A DNA stretch of 64,000 nt from Sphingorhabdus sp. M41 (GCF_001586275.1 NZ_CP014545.1:2506501-2570500), one strand, 5' to 3'; shown: positions 26,813 to 36,683, counted from the stretch's first letter. Translations and numbers: made by a program. The notes: generated by a model not told the origin, from the letters alone.

Positions 26813-27496
26813 TCAGCCAGCCCGAAAATCTGCCGTCACGGTGGCTACCGCGATGATCTCCTGCTCGTGACCGATTTCGCGCTGCGGCTCGGCCAGCGCT
26901 TGGCGCTGCCATTCCTGCATAGCCGGATGGGATATGATATGATCCACCCACGCCCGACCTGCAGCACCGATATCGAGGTCAAAACTGCGCACCCGAAAGG
27001 CAACCGGCGCATAAAAGGCGTCGACGATCGTGAACCGGTCCCCTGCCAGCCATGGCCCGCCAAAATCATCCAGCCCCTGCGCAAACAGTTCGCCGATCCG
27101 GTCAATATTCCGCTGCAGGCCGGGCTCGACCGCGTGCAGTGTCGCCCGCACGCCGACATTCATCGGACAGGTATTCCGCAGCGGCGCAAACCCGCCGTGC
27201 ATTTCCGCCGCCGCGCAACGCGCCCAGGTCCGCGCCTTTTCGTCTTCCGGCCAGCATCCCGGATGCCGCTCCGCGAGATATTCCATGATGGCGAGCGAAT
27301 CCCAGATGGTTTCGTCACCATCCTTCAGGCAGGGTACCTGCCCGTTGGGCGCGAACTTGCGAAACCGCTCATAATTATCTTCTTCGAAATAGATAATCTG
27401 CTCCGCAAACGGAATATCGAGCGCCTTCATCAATATCCACGGGCGCAGCGACCAGCTGGAATAGTTGCGGTTGGCGGTGATCAGGGTGTAGGTCAT
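26813..27496 (-). CDS. Glutathione S-transferase family protein
   Basis: A 227-residue GST of a different subgroup from the one at 24328. It starts YTLITANRNYSSWSLRPWIL, with the serine pair typical of the active site in this subgroup (maleylacetoacetate-isomerase/zeta-like or YfcF-like). It continues with NGQVPCLKDGDETIWDSLAIMEYL, the cis-Pro and the D-S glutathione contact. The C-terminal domain has FTIVDAFYAPVAFRV. Role unknown. The ATG at 27496 diverges from the PhoX-like gene. Confidence 0.88.
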   Translation of the reverse strand: MTYTLITANRNYSSWSLRPWILMKALDIPFAEQIIYFEEDNYERFRKFAPNGQVPCLKDGDETIWDSLAIMEYLAERHPGCWPEDEKARTWARCAAAEMHGGFAPLRNTCPMNVGVRATLHAVEPGLQRNIDRIGELFAQGLDDFGGPWLAGDRFTIVDAFYAPVAFRVRSFDLDIGAAGRAWVDHIISHPAMQEWQRQALAEPQREIGHEQEIIAVATVTADFRAG

Positions 27497-27576
27497 AAAT
27501 CTGTTTTCTTTTATGAGTAGGGGCCAGAATCATTCGAACCGGGCTATGCTAGCACCGACAACGGGAAGATTGAACA

Positions 27577-28986
27577 ATGACATTATCCAGAAGAGATTTT
27601 ATCCGCTCAGCTCAAGCCGTGGGCCTATTCTATGCTTCCGTGTCAATCGCAGGATGCGCCCGCGCACATAGTGCCAATCGCTCCTTCGCCCTGATTCCCG
27701 ACCCCGCCAAACGTCTCGATCTGCCGGAAGGTTTCTCCTATACGTTGGTCAGCGAGACCGGCGGCATAATGTCCGACGGCTTTTTCCGCCCCGGCCGGCC
27801 CGATGGCATGGCCTGTTTCGCGTATCCGGATGATGCCGACAAATGCATATTGATGCGCAATCATGAAAATTGGAACAGCGTCCCTCTTGGCAGTCCGTTC
27901 GGCAAGGACAATGAACTGCTCGACCGGGTTTCCGATAGCCAGCTCTATGATCGCAAGAAAGACGGCTCGCCCTTTTTCGGCGGCGTGACCAAACTGGTTT
28001 ATGATCTCAAACACAAACGCATGGAACGGGATTTCCTGGTGCTTACCGGCACCGCGGCCAATTGCGCTGGTGGATCGACCCCCTGGGGAAGCTGGCTCAG
28101 CTGTGAAGAGGAAATGCTCACGCCGGAAGAAGGTCCGGGAAAATATCACGGATTCGTCTTCGAAACCCCGTCCAGCGCGACCGGCCTGATTGACGCCATA
28201 CCGCTGACAGCCATGGGCCGCTTCACACACGAAGCTGCCTCTGTCGATCCGAAAACCGGCATCGTCTACATGACCGAAGATTCCCGGACCGGATTATTTT
28301 ACCGGTTCATCCCGAAGGTACCGGGACAATTGCATGAAGGTGGCCGCCTGCAGGCGCTTGTCCTGACCAACAGAAAAGCCGCCATTACCTCAAACTGGCC
28401 CAAAGACTGGGGCGGCAATGCAGCCGCACCATTCATCGTCGGGCAGGATCATGTAGCCCAATGGATCGACCTCGACGATGTCGAAGCGCCCGATGGAGAT
28501 CTGTCCCAGCGCGGTCATGCTGCCGGAGCCGCCATATTCATGCGCGGCGAAGGGCTCGACTATGCCGTGCGCATGGACGGAACAACTGGCGATTTCTATT
28601 TCACCTGCACCGAAGGTGGCGCGCAACGCGTCGGCCAAATATGGCGTTATACGCCCGACCATAGCCCGGACAGCGGACCGGAATCCGGCGGTACGTTGCA
28701 GCTATTCTTCGAATCCACCAGCGCCGATTCCCTCGACATGTGCGACAATCTGGTGGTTGCACCGTGGAACGACATCATCCTCTGCGAGGACGGACGCGGC
28801 GACCAATATCTGCGCGGCCTTACCCCCGACGGCAAAATCTACGACCTCGCCCGCAACGCGCACAAGGACCAGAGCGAATTCTGCGGCGCCTGCTTCTCGC
28901 CCGACGGCACGACCATGTTCGTCAATGTGCAGGAGCCGGGATATACTTATGCGATCACCGGGCCGTGGGAAACGTTGAGGGTCTGA
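27577..28986 (+). CDS. PhoX family (DUF839) secreted phosphatase-like protein
   Basis: A 469-residue protein with a twin-arginine signal (SRRDFIRSAQAVGLF) followed by IAGC, so it is exported folded and perhaps lipidated. The body fits DUF839/PhoX: RPDGMACFAYPDD, LMRNHENW, GGVTKLVYDL, CAGGSTPWGSWLSCEE, GRFTHEAASVDPKTGIVYMTED, and the C-terminal ACFSPDGTTMFVNVQEPG. PhoX enzymes are Ca/Fe-dependent phosphatases. The acidic and cysteine ligands look present, but activity on a given substrate is inferred only. The gene is alone, divergent from a GST. Confidence 0.88.
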   Translation: MTLSRRDFIRSAQAVGLFYASVSIAGCARAHSANRSFALIPDPAKRLDLPEGFSYTLVSETGGIMSDGFFRPGRPDGMACFAYPDDADKCILMRNHENWNSVPLGSPFGKDNELLDRVSDSQLYDRKKDGSPFFGGVTKLVYDLKHKRMERDFLVLTGTAANCAGGSTPWGSWLSCEEEMLTPEEGPGKYHGFVFETPSSATGLIDAIPLTAMGRFTHEAASVDPKTGIVYMTEDSRTGLFYRFIPKVPGQLHEGGRLQALVLTNRKAAITSNWPKDWGGNAAAPFIVGQDHVAQWIDLDDVEAPDGDLSQRGHAAGAAIFMRGEGLDYAVRMDGTTGDFYFTCTEGGAQRVGQIWRYTPDHSPDSGPESGGTLQLFFESTSADSLDMCDNLVVAPWNDIILCEDGRGDQYLRGLTPDGKIYDLARNAHKDQSEFCGACFSPDGTTMFVNVQEPGYTYAITGPWETLRV

Positions 28987-29011
28987 TAGTCAATAAGGGC
29001 GGCAATGGGGT

Positions 29012-29863
29012 TTACCTGATCCTTTTCCGTTCCAGGGTTTCAGTACGGCTCTCGATCGTTTTATTGCCGTCTGCATCCGTTATCACCAAAAGGCTTACCC
29101 GAACACGTTTTGAGATATTGTCGTCTGAAGCAGGGAAATAGGTCTCGGTAATCGTTCCCGCTATATCTTGCTGGCACCGCTCTTCAGTGGCATCGGCCAG
29201 AGCCACCGGCTCACCCATTATCTGGCCAACTATCACGTCGCTTTCGGCTTGATTACGGCAAACAAAATCGGGGTCGACGGAAAAATGCGCTGTTAGAACC
29301 GACTGGTCTGCTTCTGATGTTCCAGATTCAAGAATGGCCGAGTCCAATGCTCCTACCAGCGAAAGCTCTGCCCCTTCGACATATTTTGACGAATCTAATT
29401 CATAGTCCTCAAAAATGCCAATGGCGGACTGGGGATCGCAATCAACGAGAAACGCGCTCCAGGTAAAAATCCACTGCCCGCATAAATCTCGCGTCCAATT
29501 GGCTTTTTGTAGCCACGCTTCCAATCGCTCCTCCAACTCGGATTCGTTCAACAATTGCAGTGGCCCATTTTTTGGTTTGAAAATACGGGCCGGAAATCTC
29601 CATTCCCTTGCTCTGGCTTCTTCGTCCGGAAGATCAATTTCCAGTTCGACGCCTGCCGGCGTTACTGCAATCACTCTCTCTATTGCGGCTTGGCGGCCCG
29701 ATGAACTACCGGTTGATTGACCGTCGCCATTCTTACTATCGGTTTTATAGGACAGTTTCAGTTCAAATATATTGCCGGGCTGCCGCTGCGTGTCCGATGC
29801 CACGGCCGGGAGCAAAGGCAGCGAGACAAAAAACAAAAACGCGACAAGCCCTCTGAACATCAC
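29012..29863 (-). CDS. Secreted protein of unknown function
   Basis: A 283-residue protein with a clear Sec signal (MFRGLVAFLFFVSLPLLPAVAS). The mature part has alternating beta-type segments (IFELKLSYKTDS; AAIERVIAVTPAGVELEIDLPDE; RVRVSLLVITDADGNKTIES) and four cysteines that could form disulfides. I do not recognise a family. Its ATG overlaps the stop of the isovaleryl-CoA dehydrogenase gene by 4 nt, so it is translated from the same transcript, although a link to leucine breakdown is not evident. Confidence 0.75.
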   Translation of the reverse strand: MMFRGLVAFLFFVSLPLLPAVASDTQRQPGNIFELKLSYKTDSKNGDGQSTGSSSGRQAAIERVIAVTPAGVELEIDLPDEEARAREWRFPARIFKPKNGPLQLLNESELEERLEAWLQKANWTRDLCGQWIFTWSAFLVDCDPQSAIGIFEDYELDSSKYVEGAELSLVGALDSAILESGTSEADQSVLTAHFSVDPDFVCRNQAESDVIVGQIMGEPVALADATEERCQQDIAGTITETYFPASDDNISKRVRVSLLVITDADGNKTIESRTETLERKRIR

Positions 29864-31023
29864 CCCGCCCCGATCAATTCCCGGCCAATCAGCATCCGGC
29901 GAATTTCATTGGTACCGGCACCAATATCGAGCAATTTGCTATCGCGCCAGTAACGCTCGACCGGCCAGTCGGTGGTATAGCCGGCGCCGCCTAGGGCCTG
30001 GATCGACTCCTCGGCCACCCGGACACTATTCTCGCTCGCCAGCATCACCGCGCCGGCCGCATCGAAGCGCGTGGTCTGACCGGCGTCGCAGGATTTGTTG
30101 ACATTATAGACATAGCTGCGCGCGCTGTTCAGGCGGACATACATGTCGGCGATCTTGCCCTGCATCAGCTGGAAGCTGCCAATCGGCTTGCCGAACTGCT
30201 TGCGCTCGCGGACATAGGGGATGACCGTGTCGAGACAGGCCTGCATCAGCCCGAGCGGGATCGCCGCCAGCACGGCCCGTTCGTAATCGAGACCGGACAT
30301 CAAGACACCGACGCCGCCGTTGAGCGGCCCCATGACATTTTCTTCCGGTACTTCGCAATCGTCGAACACCAGCTCCGCCGTCGGACTGCCCTTCATCCCG
30401 ACTTTCTCGATCTTCTGGCCGATGGAGAAGCCCTTCATGCCCTTCTCGATCAGGAAAGCCGTGATCCCGCCCGAACCCGCATCGGGGCGGGTCTTGGCAT
30501 AGACCACCAAAGTATCGGCGCAGGTGCTGTTGGTAATCCAGAATTTCGTGCCGTTCAGGACATAGCCGCCCTGCACGGCTTCGGCCTTGAGCTTCATCGA
30601 CACCACATCGCTGCCCGCTCCGGCTTCCGACATCGCCAGCGCGCCGACATGTTCGCCGGAGATCAGCTTCGGCAGATATTTGGCTTTCTGCTCCGCATTG
30701 GCCCAGCGGCGGATCTGGTTGACGCACAGATTGCTGTGCGCACCATAGCTCAGGCCCAGCGCCGCGCTGCCACGACTGACTTCTTCAACCGCAATCGCAT
30801 GTTCGAGATAGCCGAGCCCCAGTCCGCCGTCTTCCTCGTCGACCGTAATCCCATGCAGGCCCAAATCGCCCATCTGCTCCCAAAGCTCGCGCGGGAACCA
30901 GTCCTCGCGGTCCATTTTCTGGGCCAGCGGCATGATCTTCTCTTCGGCAAAGCGGCGCGTGGTGTCGCGGATCTGGTCGGCCATTTCGCCGAGCTGGAAA
31001 TCAAATTGTGGAGTGGCAATCAT
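29860..31023 (-). CDS. ivd: Isovaleryl-CoA dehydrogenase
   Basis: The 387-residue FAD enzyme has the acyl-CoA dehydrogenase signatures ALAMSEAGAGSDVVSMKLKA and ALGGAGYTTDWPVERYWRD. The catalytic glutamate is expected in the region LDYERAVLAAIPLGLMQA, as in isovaleryl-CoA dehydrogenases, and GLSYGAHSNLCVNQIRRW is typical of that subgroup. It oxidises isovaleryl-CoA in leucine breakdown and passes electrons to ETF. The ATG at 31023 gives MIATPQFDF; the frame stays open far upstream to 31917 but that part is antisense to pyrD. It precedes the secreted-protein gene with a 4-nt overlap. Confidence 0.9.
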   Translation of the reverse strand: MIATPQFDFQLGEMADQIRDTTRRFAEEKIMPLAQKMDREDWFPRELWEQMGDLGLHGITVDEEDGGLGLGYLEHAIAVEEVSRGSAALGLSYGAHSNLCVNQIRRWANAEQKAKYLPKLISGEHVGALAMSEAGAGSDVVSMKLKAEAVQGGYVLNGTKFWITNSTCADTLVVYAKTRPDAGSGGITAFLIEKGMKGFSIGQKIEKVGMKGSPTAELVFDDCEVPEENVMGPLNGGVGVLMSGLDYERAVLAAIPLGLMQACLDTVIPYVRERKQFGKPIGSFQLMQGKIADMYVRLNSARSYVYNVNKSCDAGQTTRFDAAGAVMLASENSVRVAEESIQALGGAGYTTDWPVERYWRDSKLLDIGAGTNEIRRMLIGRELIGAG

Positions 31024-31116
31024 CGTTCGTTCCTCAATAAATCTGCCCCGCTTTAGCAGATTGCAAAGCCGTTTCCAGTGCTTGCGCGCAGCATGGTCCA
31101 ATGCCATAGCGCGGCC

Positions 31117-32154
31117 ATGCTCTATAACCTTGCAAAGCCCTTCATATTCGCGCTCGAAGCCGAACGCGCCCACGGCCTGACCATCGCCGGCCTGAAGACC
31201 CTCCCGATGGGCCCCGCGCCCAAATGCGATCCCGTTCTGGCGACCAGTGTCGCCGGTCTCGCCTTCGTCAATCCGATCGGCATGGCCCCCGGCTTCGACA
31301 AGAATGGCGAAGTACCCGACGCGCTGATCCGCATGGGCTTCGGCTTTGCCGAGGTCGGCACGCTGACCCCGCTGCCACAGGCAGGCAATCCCAAACCGCG
31401 CATCTTCCGGCTGGTTGAGGACAAGGCGGTGATCAACCGGCTCGGCTTCAACAATCGCGGCCAGCAGGAAGCCCTGCCCCGCCTCAAGAAGATGCGCGGG
31501 CGGATGGGCCAAGGCGTGCTCGGCATCAATATCGGCGCCAACAAGGACAGCACGGATCGCATCGCCGATTATGTCACCGGCGCAAAAAACATGGCGCCGC
31601 TGGCGGACTATCTGACGGTCAATATCAGCTCGCCCAACACCCCGGGGCTGCGAGCCTTGCAGGACAAGGGCGCGCTGGCGGAACTGCTGGCCGCCGTCAT
31701 GGCGGCGATGGGCAAATCGAAGACTCCGGTCTTCCTGAAAGTGGCTCCCGATCTGGAGCCTGCCGACATCGACGATATTGTCGACGTCGCGATGGACCAG
31801 AAGATCGCCGCGCTGATCATTTCCAACACCACCATCACCCGGCCCGATCTGAAATCCGATAACCAGTCCGAAACCGGCGGCCTGTCGGGCGCACCGCTGA
31901 AAGATCTGGCGCTGCAACGCCTCAAGGATTTCCGCAAGACCAGCGGCGGCAAAATCCCGCTGATCGGGGTCGGCGGCATTGCTACGGCGGAGGACGCCTA
32001 TGAGCGCATCCGCGCTGGTGCGTCATTGGTACAGCTTTATACGGCGATGATCTATGAAGGCCCGACCATAGCCGCCGCGATGAGCTGCCAGTTGGCCAAA
32101 CTGGTCAAACGGGACGGCTTCACCAATATTGCCGAGGCTGTCGGCACGGCATAA
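31117..32154 (+). CDS. pyrD: Dihydroorotate dehydrogenase (quinone), class 2
   Basis: PyrD oxidises dihydroorotate to orotate at the inner membrane and reduces quinone. The 345-residue protein has the class 2 N-terminal amphipathic helices (MLYNLAKPFIFALEAERAHG), GFNNRGQQEALPRL, the catalytic serine region NISSPNTPGLR, and the FMN-binding IGVGGIATAEDAYERIRAGA (20 residues shown in part). The ATG at 31117 was chosen by homology. It diverges from ivd and converges on ggt with 14 bp between. Confidence 0.95.
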   Translation: MLYNLAKPFIFALEAERAHGLTIAGLKTLPMGPAPKCDPVLATSVAGLAFVNPIGMAPGFDKNGEVPDALIRMGFGFAEVGTLTPLPQAGNPKPRIFRLVEDKAVINRLGFNNRGQQEALPRLKKMRGRMGQGVLGINIGANKDSTDRIADYVTGAKNMAPLADYLTVNISSPNTPGLRALQDKGALAELLAAVMAAMGKSKTPVFLKVAPDLEPADIDDIVDVAMDQKIAALIISNTTITRPDLKSDNQSETGGLSGAPLKDLALQRLKDFRKTSGGKIPLIGVGGIATAEDAYERIRAGASLVQLYTAMIYEGPTIAAAMSCQLAKLVKRDGFTNIAEAVGTA

Positions 32155-32168
32155 AGCCTGTTGTTGCG

Positions 32169-33905
32169 CTATTCGCCGGCTCCCACCAGCACTACGCCTT
32201 CGCGGCGCGGATCAAAGCCACCGTCGACCTTGCCATTGCGGATCATCACGGCATGCACGCCGCTATCTTCGCCCTGGCCCGGCTTGAGATCAATCCCGCG
32301 CGCCGCAAGCCCCTGCAGAACCGCCGGATCGAACTTGTCCAATTCACCGCCAATGGCTGCCCCCCGGGCAACAAGATTGGGCAAGGCCAGAGCCTGCTGC
32401 ATGGACAGGTTCCAGTCGATCGCACCGACCAGCGACTTTGCCACATAGGCCAATATGCTGTTGCCGCCCGCCGATCCTATAGCGCCCGCGAACTTGCCGT
32501 CGCTGTCGAGCAGGATCGCTGGCGTCATCGATGAACGGGGCCGCTTGCCCGGTGCCACCGCATTGGCCGCCGGGCGCCCCTCGGCATCAACCGGATTGAA
32601 CGAAAAATCGGTGAGCTGATTGTTCAGAAAGAAACCGTCAACCATGCGGCCGCTGCCAAAGATCGATTCAACCGTCGTCGTAATCGAAACCACATTGCCC
32701 TGCGCATCGCGGACGATGAAATGGGATGTTCCAGCGGGTTCCAATGTATGATCAGCAGCAGCCTGCACCGCTCCGCGCGGCGTTCCCGCTTCGGGTGGAG
32801 CAGCGGCTGCGGTCTCGCCGATCAGGGCCGCACGCGAGGCAACATAGGCCGGCTCCAGCAGGCCCTTAACCGGAACCGAAGCGAAGGCTGGATCGCCGAC
32901 ATATTGGTCGCGGTCCGCGTACATCAGGCGGCTGGCCTCGGCGAACAGGAACCAGGCTTGCGCATCATCGGGGCTTCGCGTGGCAATATCGGTTTGTTCC
33001 AGCATCGACAGCAATTGCAGCAAGCCGACGCCGCTCGACGGCGGTGGTGGCACGCAGACAAGATAGACGCGATAGGGATTGCACAAAGCTTCCCGCTTGA
33101 CCGGCTGGTAAGCGGCCAGATCGGCAATCGTCATCCGCCCGCCCAGCGGCGCCGAGCGGGTCTTGTCGACGATTTTCGCGGCCGTTGATCCGCTGTACAG
33201 CGCCTCGGGTCCGTTCCTCGCCAAGCGCCTCAGAAAATCGGCATATTCCGGATTGGTGATCCGATCGCCGGTGGTCTTCCGCTTGCCATCGGGGTTGCCG
33301 AAATAGGCGGCGGCATCCGGCGTATCGAGTTGCGGAAAGGAAAATCCCAGAAAACGCCCCAGCCGCGGGCTGATGACAAAGCCCTCCTCCGCCGTCCGCT
33401 CTGCCGCCGAAAACAGGCTGCTCCAGTCAAGCGCGCCATGCTCCTCATGCACCAGCGCCAGCATCCCGACCGCGCCCGGCACACCGGTGGCCCGGCCGCT
33501 GGTTACCGCCTGGCGATAGCCGAGCGGCTTGCCTTCCGGCCCGAGAAACATCGACGGACTGGCCTGTGCCGGCGCCGTTTCCCGGCCATCATAGACCGTC
33601 AGTTTTCCGGTCGTGCCGTCGAGATAGGTCAGGAACGCACCGCCGCCGAGCCCGGAACTTTGCGGCTCGACCAGCGACAGCATCGCCTGCACGGCAATCG
33701 CCGCATCAATCGCGCTGCCGCCCCGTTTCAAGACATCCTGTCCGGCCTGCGCCGCCAGCGGATTGGCCGCGATGACGAACGGCTCTTCCTGCGATGGTGC
33801 GGAAGCCGTCGGCGCTGAAACAGCAGCCGGTTCAGATAGCCCGGTCTGGGCACAGGAAGCGGTGAGCAACGCTGCCGCAGCAACGATAAGACGGGATATT
33901 TTCAT
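32169..33905 (-). CDS. ggt: Gamma-glutamyltransferase, lipoprotein form
   Basis: GGT cleaves glutathione and other gamma-glutamyl compounds in the periplasm; the proenzyme cuts itself before a conserved threonine. The 578-residue product has a lipoprotein-like signal (AAALLTASC). The Thr in EPAGTSHFIVRDAQGN is the self-cleavage nucleophile, and SAGGNSILAYVAKSL and PRSSMTPAIL carry other conserved active-site residues. Family motifs such as LGGGAFLTYLD and YDGRETAPA are intact. The gene stands alone, convergent with pyrD. Confidence 0.94.
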   Translation of the reverse strand: MKISRLIVAAAALLTASCAQTGLSEPAAVSAPTASAPSQEEPFVIAANPLAAQAGQDVLKRGGSAIDAAIAVQAMLSLVEPQSSGLGGGAFLTYLDGTTGKLTVYDGRETAPAQASPSMFLGPEGKPLGYRQAVTSGRATGVPGAVGMLALVHEEHGALDWSSLFSAAERTAEEGFVISPRLGRFLGFSFPQLDTPDAAAYFGNPDGKRKTTGDRITNPEYADFLRRLARNGPEALYSGSTAAKIVDKTRSAPLGGRMTIADLAAYQPVKREALCNPYRVYLVCVPPPPSSGVGLLQLLSMLEQTDIATRSPDDAQAWFLFAEASRLMYADRDQYVGDPAFASVPVKGLLEPAYVASRAALIGETAAAAPPEAGTPRGAVQAAADHTLEPAGTSHFIVRDAQGNVVSITTTVESIFGSGRMVDGFFLNNQLTDFSFNPVDAEGRPAANAVAPGKRPRSSMTPAILLDSDGKFAGAIGSAGGNSILAYVAKSLVGAIDWNLSMQQALALPNLVARGAAIGGELDKFDPAVLQGLAARGIDLKPGQGEDSGVHAVMIRNGKVDGGFDPRREGVVLVGAGE

Positions 33906-34089
33906 ATGGTCGAAAGCTATAGACCAGGTCGAACGGCGATGTCCATTGGCAGTGATTGTGCCGCCGCCGATCAGGAAAATGGCAACCGTTTTTACCTAAA
34001 TAATTGCCGAGCGGTTTCAACCGCGCTAGTCCATAGGCAAATGATCCAGCGCCGGTAGGATTTCCGGAGCATGAGAGAGGAAGCATCGC

Positions 34090-35910
34090 GTGGGCCAGAA
34101 AAAGCCGGAAAACCGTTATCTAGAATTCGATCAATATCCCAATCTGGTGTCGATGTTTTTCGATCGCGCCAAACAGGGCGGCAACAAGCCATTTCTGAGC
34201 GCCAAGATTGATGGCGCCTGGCAGGCCACCAGCTGGACCGAAGCGGCACGGCAAGTCGCAGCCTTTGCGAAATCGCTGAAGCGCATCGGCCTGAAAAAGG
34301 GCGACCGGGTCATGCTGGTGTCGGAAAACCGCCCCGAATGGTGCATCGCCGATCTCGGTATCATGGCGGCTGGCTGCATCACCGTGCCGACCTACACCAC
34401 CAATACCGCCTCCGATCATCAGCATATCCTGGACAATAGCGGCGCCCACGCAGTCATCGTCTCCAACAGCAAGCTGGCGCAAAATCTGCTGCCGTCGGTG
34501 ATCGGTTCTTCCGACGCCAATATCATCATCGGCATCACCGATCTGCGTATCGGCCAGTCGGGCGATTTCGACCTGTACAGCTGGGGCAAGCTTGTCCAGG
34601 GCAGCGACAAGGATGTCGCCGAAGTCACCGAACAGGTCGCCAGCATCACCCGCGACGAGACCGCCTGCATCATCTACACCAGCGGCACCGGCGGCAAGCC
34701 GCGCGGCGTGATGCAGCATCATGGCGCGATCCTGCACAATACCAAGGGCCCCGCCGAGGTTATCGAAAGCGACTTCGGCTGGGACGACGAGGTCTTCCTC
34801 TCCTTCCTGCCCTTGAGCCATGCCTATGAACATAGCGCCGGCCAGTTTTTCCCGATCGGTCTCGGCGCACAGATCTTTTATTCCGAGGGTCTCGAAAAGC
34901 TCGCCTCCAATATCGAGGAAGTGCGCCCGACGATCATGGTCGTGGTGCCGCGCCTGTTCGAAGTGCTCCGCGCCCGATTGATCAAGACGGTCGAGAAACA
35001 GGGCAAGATGCCCAATTACCTGCTCGGCAAGGCGCTCGCCATCGGAGATCGCAAGGCCGAAGGCAAAGGCCGCAAGCGCGACAAGCTGATGGACATGTTT
35101 CTCAACAAGACGCTGCGCCCGAAAGTACAGCAGCGCTTTGGCGGACGGATCAAGGCGATGGTCTCCGGCGGCGCGCCGCTCAACCCCGAAATCGGCACTT
35201 TCTTCCAGTCGCTCGGCCTGACCCTGTTGCAAGGCTATGGCCAGACCGAATCCGGCCCGATCATCGCCTGCAACCGCCCGCGCACCGGCCTGAAAATGGA
35301 CACGGTCGGCCCGCCGATGGTCGATACTGAGGTTAAGATCGCCGAGGACGGTGAAATCCTGGTCCGCGGCGAACTGGTCATGCACGGCTACTGGCGCAAC
35401 CAGGAAGAGACCGACAAGGTGCTCAAGGACGGCTGGCTGCACACCGGCGACATCGGCCATATCGACGAAGCCGGACGAGTCGCGATCACCGACCGCAAGA
35501 AGGACCTGATCGTCAACGACAAGGGCGACAATATCGCCCCGCAAAAGGTCGAGGGCATGCTTACCATCCAGCCGGAAATATTGCAGGCCATGATCACCGG
35601 CGACCGCAAACCCTATATGGTCGGCCTGATCGTCCCCGACCCCGAATGGGCGCTCGAATGGTCGCGCGAACAGGACATGCCCTATGATTTCATCGCCCTG
35701 CAGGCCAACCCGGCGTTCAAGGCGGCGGTGCGGGAAGCGGTAGACCGGGTCAACAAGGACCTCTCCGTCATCGAAAAAGTCCGCCGCTTCGAATTCGCCG
35801 ACGAGCCGTTTGCGATCGAGAATGAGGAACTGACCCCGAGCATGAAGATCCGGCGGCATGTGATTAGGGAGCGGTATCAGGAGCGGATGGACGGGTTGTA
35901 TAAGAAGTGA
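34090..35910 (+). CDS. Long-chain acyl-CoA synthetase (AMP-forming)
   Basis: A 606-residue ANL-superfamily ligase close to FadD15-type long-chain enzymes. It activates fatty acids to acyl-AMP and then acyl-CoA in the cytoplasm. The P-loop reads YTSGTGGKPRGV, a variant with Gly for the second Thr. Other motifs are GYGQTESGPI, the hinge GWLHTGDIGHIDEAGRVAIT and ITDRKKDLIV. The start is GTG at 34090 with AGAGGAAG 7 nt upstream. It stands alone. Confidence 0.9.
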   Translation: MGQKKPENRYLEFDQYPNLVSMFFDRAKQGGNKPFLSAKIDGAWQATSWTEAARQVAAFAKSLKRIGLKKGDRVMLVSENRPEWCIADLGIMAAGCITVPTYTTNTASDHQHILDNSGAHAVIVSNSKLAQNLLPSVIGSSDANIIIGITDLRIGQSGDFDLYSWGKLVQGSDKDVAEVTEQVASITRDETACIIYTSGTGGKPRGVMQHHGAILHNTKGPAEVIESDFGWDDEVFLSFLPLSHAYEHSAGQFFPIGLGAQIFYSEGLEKLASNIEEVRPTIMVVVPRLFEVLRARLIKTVEKQGKMPNYLLGKALAIGDRKAEGKGRKRDKLMDMFLNKTLRPKVQQRFGGRIKAMVSGGAPLNPEIGTFFQSLGLTLLQGYGQTESGPIIACNRPRTGLKMDTVGPPMVDTEVKIAEDGEILVRGELVMHGYWRNQEETDKVLKDGWLHTGDIGHIDEAGRVAITDRKKDLIVNDKGDNIAPQKVEGMLTIQPEILQAMITGDRKPYMVGLIVPDPEWALEWSREQDMPYDFIALQANPAFKAAVREAVDRVNKDLSVIEKVRRFEFADEPFAIENEELTPSMKIRRHVIRERYQERMDGLYKK

Positions 35911-35986
35911 GGCAGGTGGCGACAGTGAAAGAGGGACAGTTTTTTCGATGGCGTTGATGATCCGCCAGCACAATCCGGAATGAAAG

Positions 35987-36352
35987 ATGTTTAGAATTAT
36001 ATCAGCGTACAGACTTTTGAAGTCCCTCAAATACCTTCAAAAGAACGACGCCTCACAATCTCGTCAGTATCTCGATAAAGTACTCGGAGTTCACGACAAA
36101 CATTTTGATTTTATAGTCGCTTTCGACGCGATGGTTATGGGTGTTGAATCTCGTCACGACGAGTCTTTGAAGCGATTCAGAGAGGCTCGGATTCTTTGGG
36201 AAGAATATTCCGATCCTGATAGCCAATACATCGTTCTTTTTTGCCGATATTGGGAATGCATATTGGTTGAAGGCGGAAATTGCGAAAAGTTTAAGAACCA
36301 GGCTCTTGGATTGGATACTGGAAAACGTGTCAGGATGTTTTTGAGACTGTAG
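35987..36352 (+). CDS. Hypothetical protein, AT-rich orphan
   Basis: A 121-residue basic, soluble protein with no signal or membrane segment. It looks mainly helical, with a pattern (YLQKNDASQSRQYLDKVLG; DESLKRFREARILWEEY; QYIVLFCRYWECILVEGG) that resembles degenerate TPR-like helix pairs. Base composition is clearly AT-richer than the genes on either side, and GGAA lies just upstream of the ATG. I do not recognise it. It may be part of a small acquired patch with the toxin-antitoxin pair that follows. Confidence 0.55.
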   Translation: MFRIISAYRLLKSLKYLQKNDASQSRQYLDKVLGVHDKHFDFIVAFDAMVMGVESRHDESLKRFREARILWEEYSDPDSQYIVLFCRYWECILVEGGNCEKFKNQALGLDTGKRVRMFLRL

Positions 36353-36396
36353 CCTTCACGGCCGCTAACTAAAACTCGATGACAGTTGCACCAATC

Positions 36397-36586
36397 CCCT
36401 CTCCCTCAAGGGAGAGGGTTGCGCAGACTTGGCAGCTTGCTGCCTAGTCGGAGCCGGGTGAGGGTTTACCGGCCCCAAGTTGCACAGCAACCAACCAGCG
36501 GAACACCCTCATCCAACTGCGCCTAGCCGCCTTGCGCTGCCGCTTCGGTGGCAAGGCTTCGTATCCTTCTCCCTCACGGTAGAAGG
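36397..36586. repeat. Structured repeat family A, copy 2
   Basis: Full-length copy. The left hairpin is CCCTCTCCC-tcaa-GGGAGAGGG (36397-36418) and the right hairpin is CCTTCTCCCTCACGGTAGAAGG (36565-36586). The core GGGTGAGGG pairs with CCCTCATCC, leaving a loop with ACCGGCCCCAAGTTGCACAG. Nothing further is seen between it and the operators at 36684. Confidence 0.88.
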
Positions 36587-36683
36587 TGACTTGATTGAAG
36601 GGAGGATGGACCAGCTCGATCCATCGACGTTCCGTGATTCAGGCGGGCTATCTTGCTCAATCTCCGAACTATTTACTCAAAAT

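Noticed and set aside
31024-31917. N-terminal extension of the isovaleryl-CoA dehydrogenase frame
   Set aside because: This part is antisense to pyrD and has no dehydrogenase features; the true start is at 31023.
34120-36030. Long minus-strand open frame (636 codons) across the acyl-CoA ligase
   Set aside because: It mirrors the codon bias of the ligase gene and has no recognisable domain; the ligase motifs are all intact.
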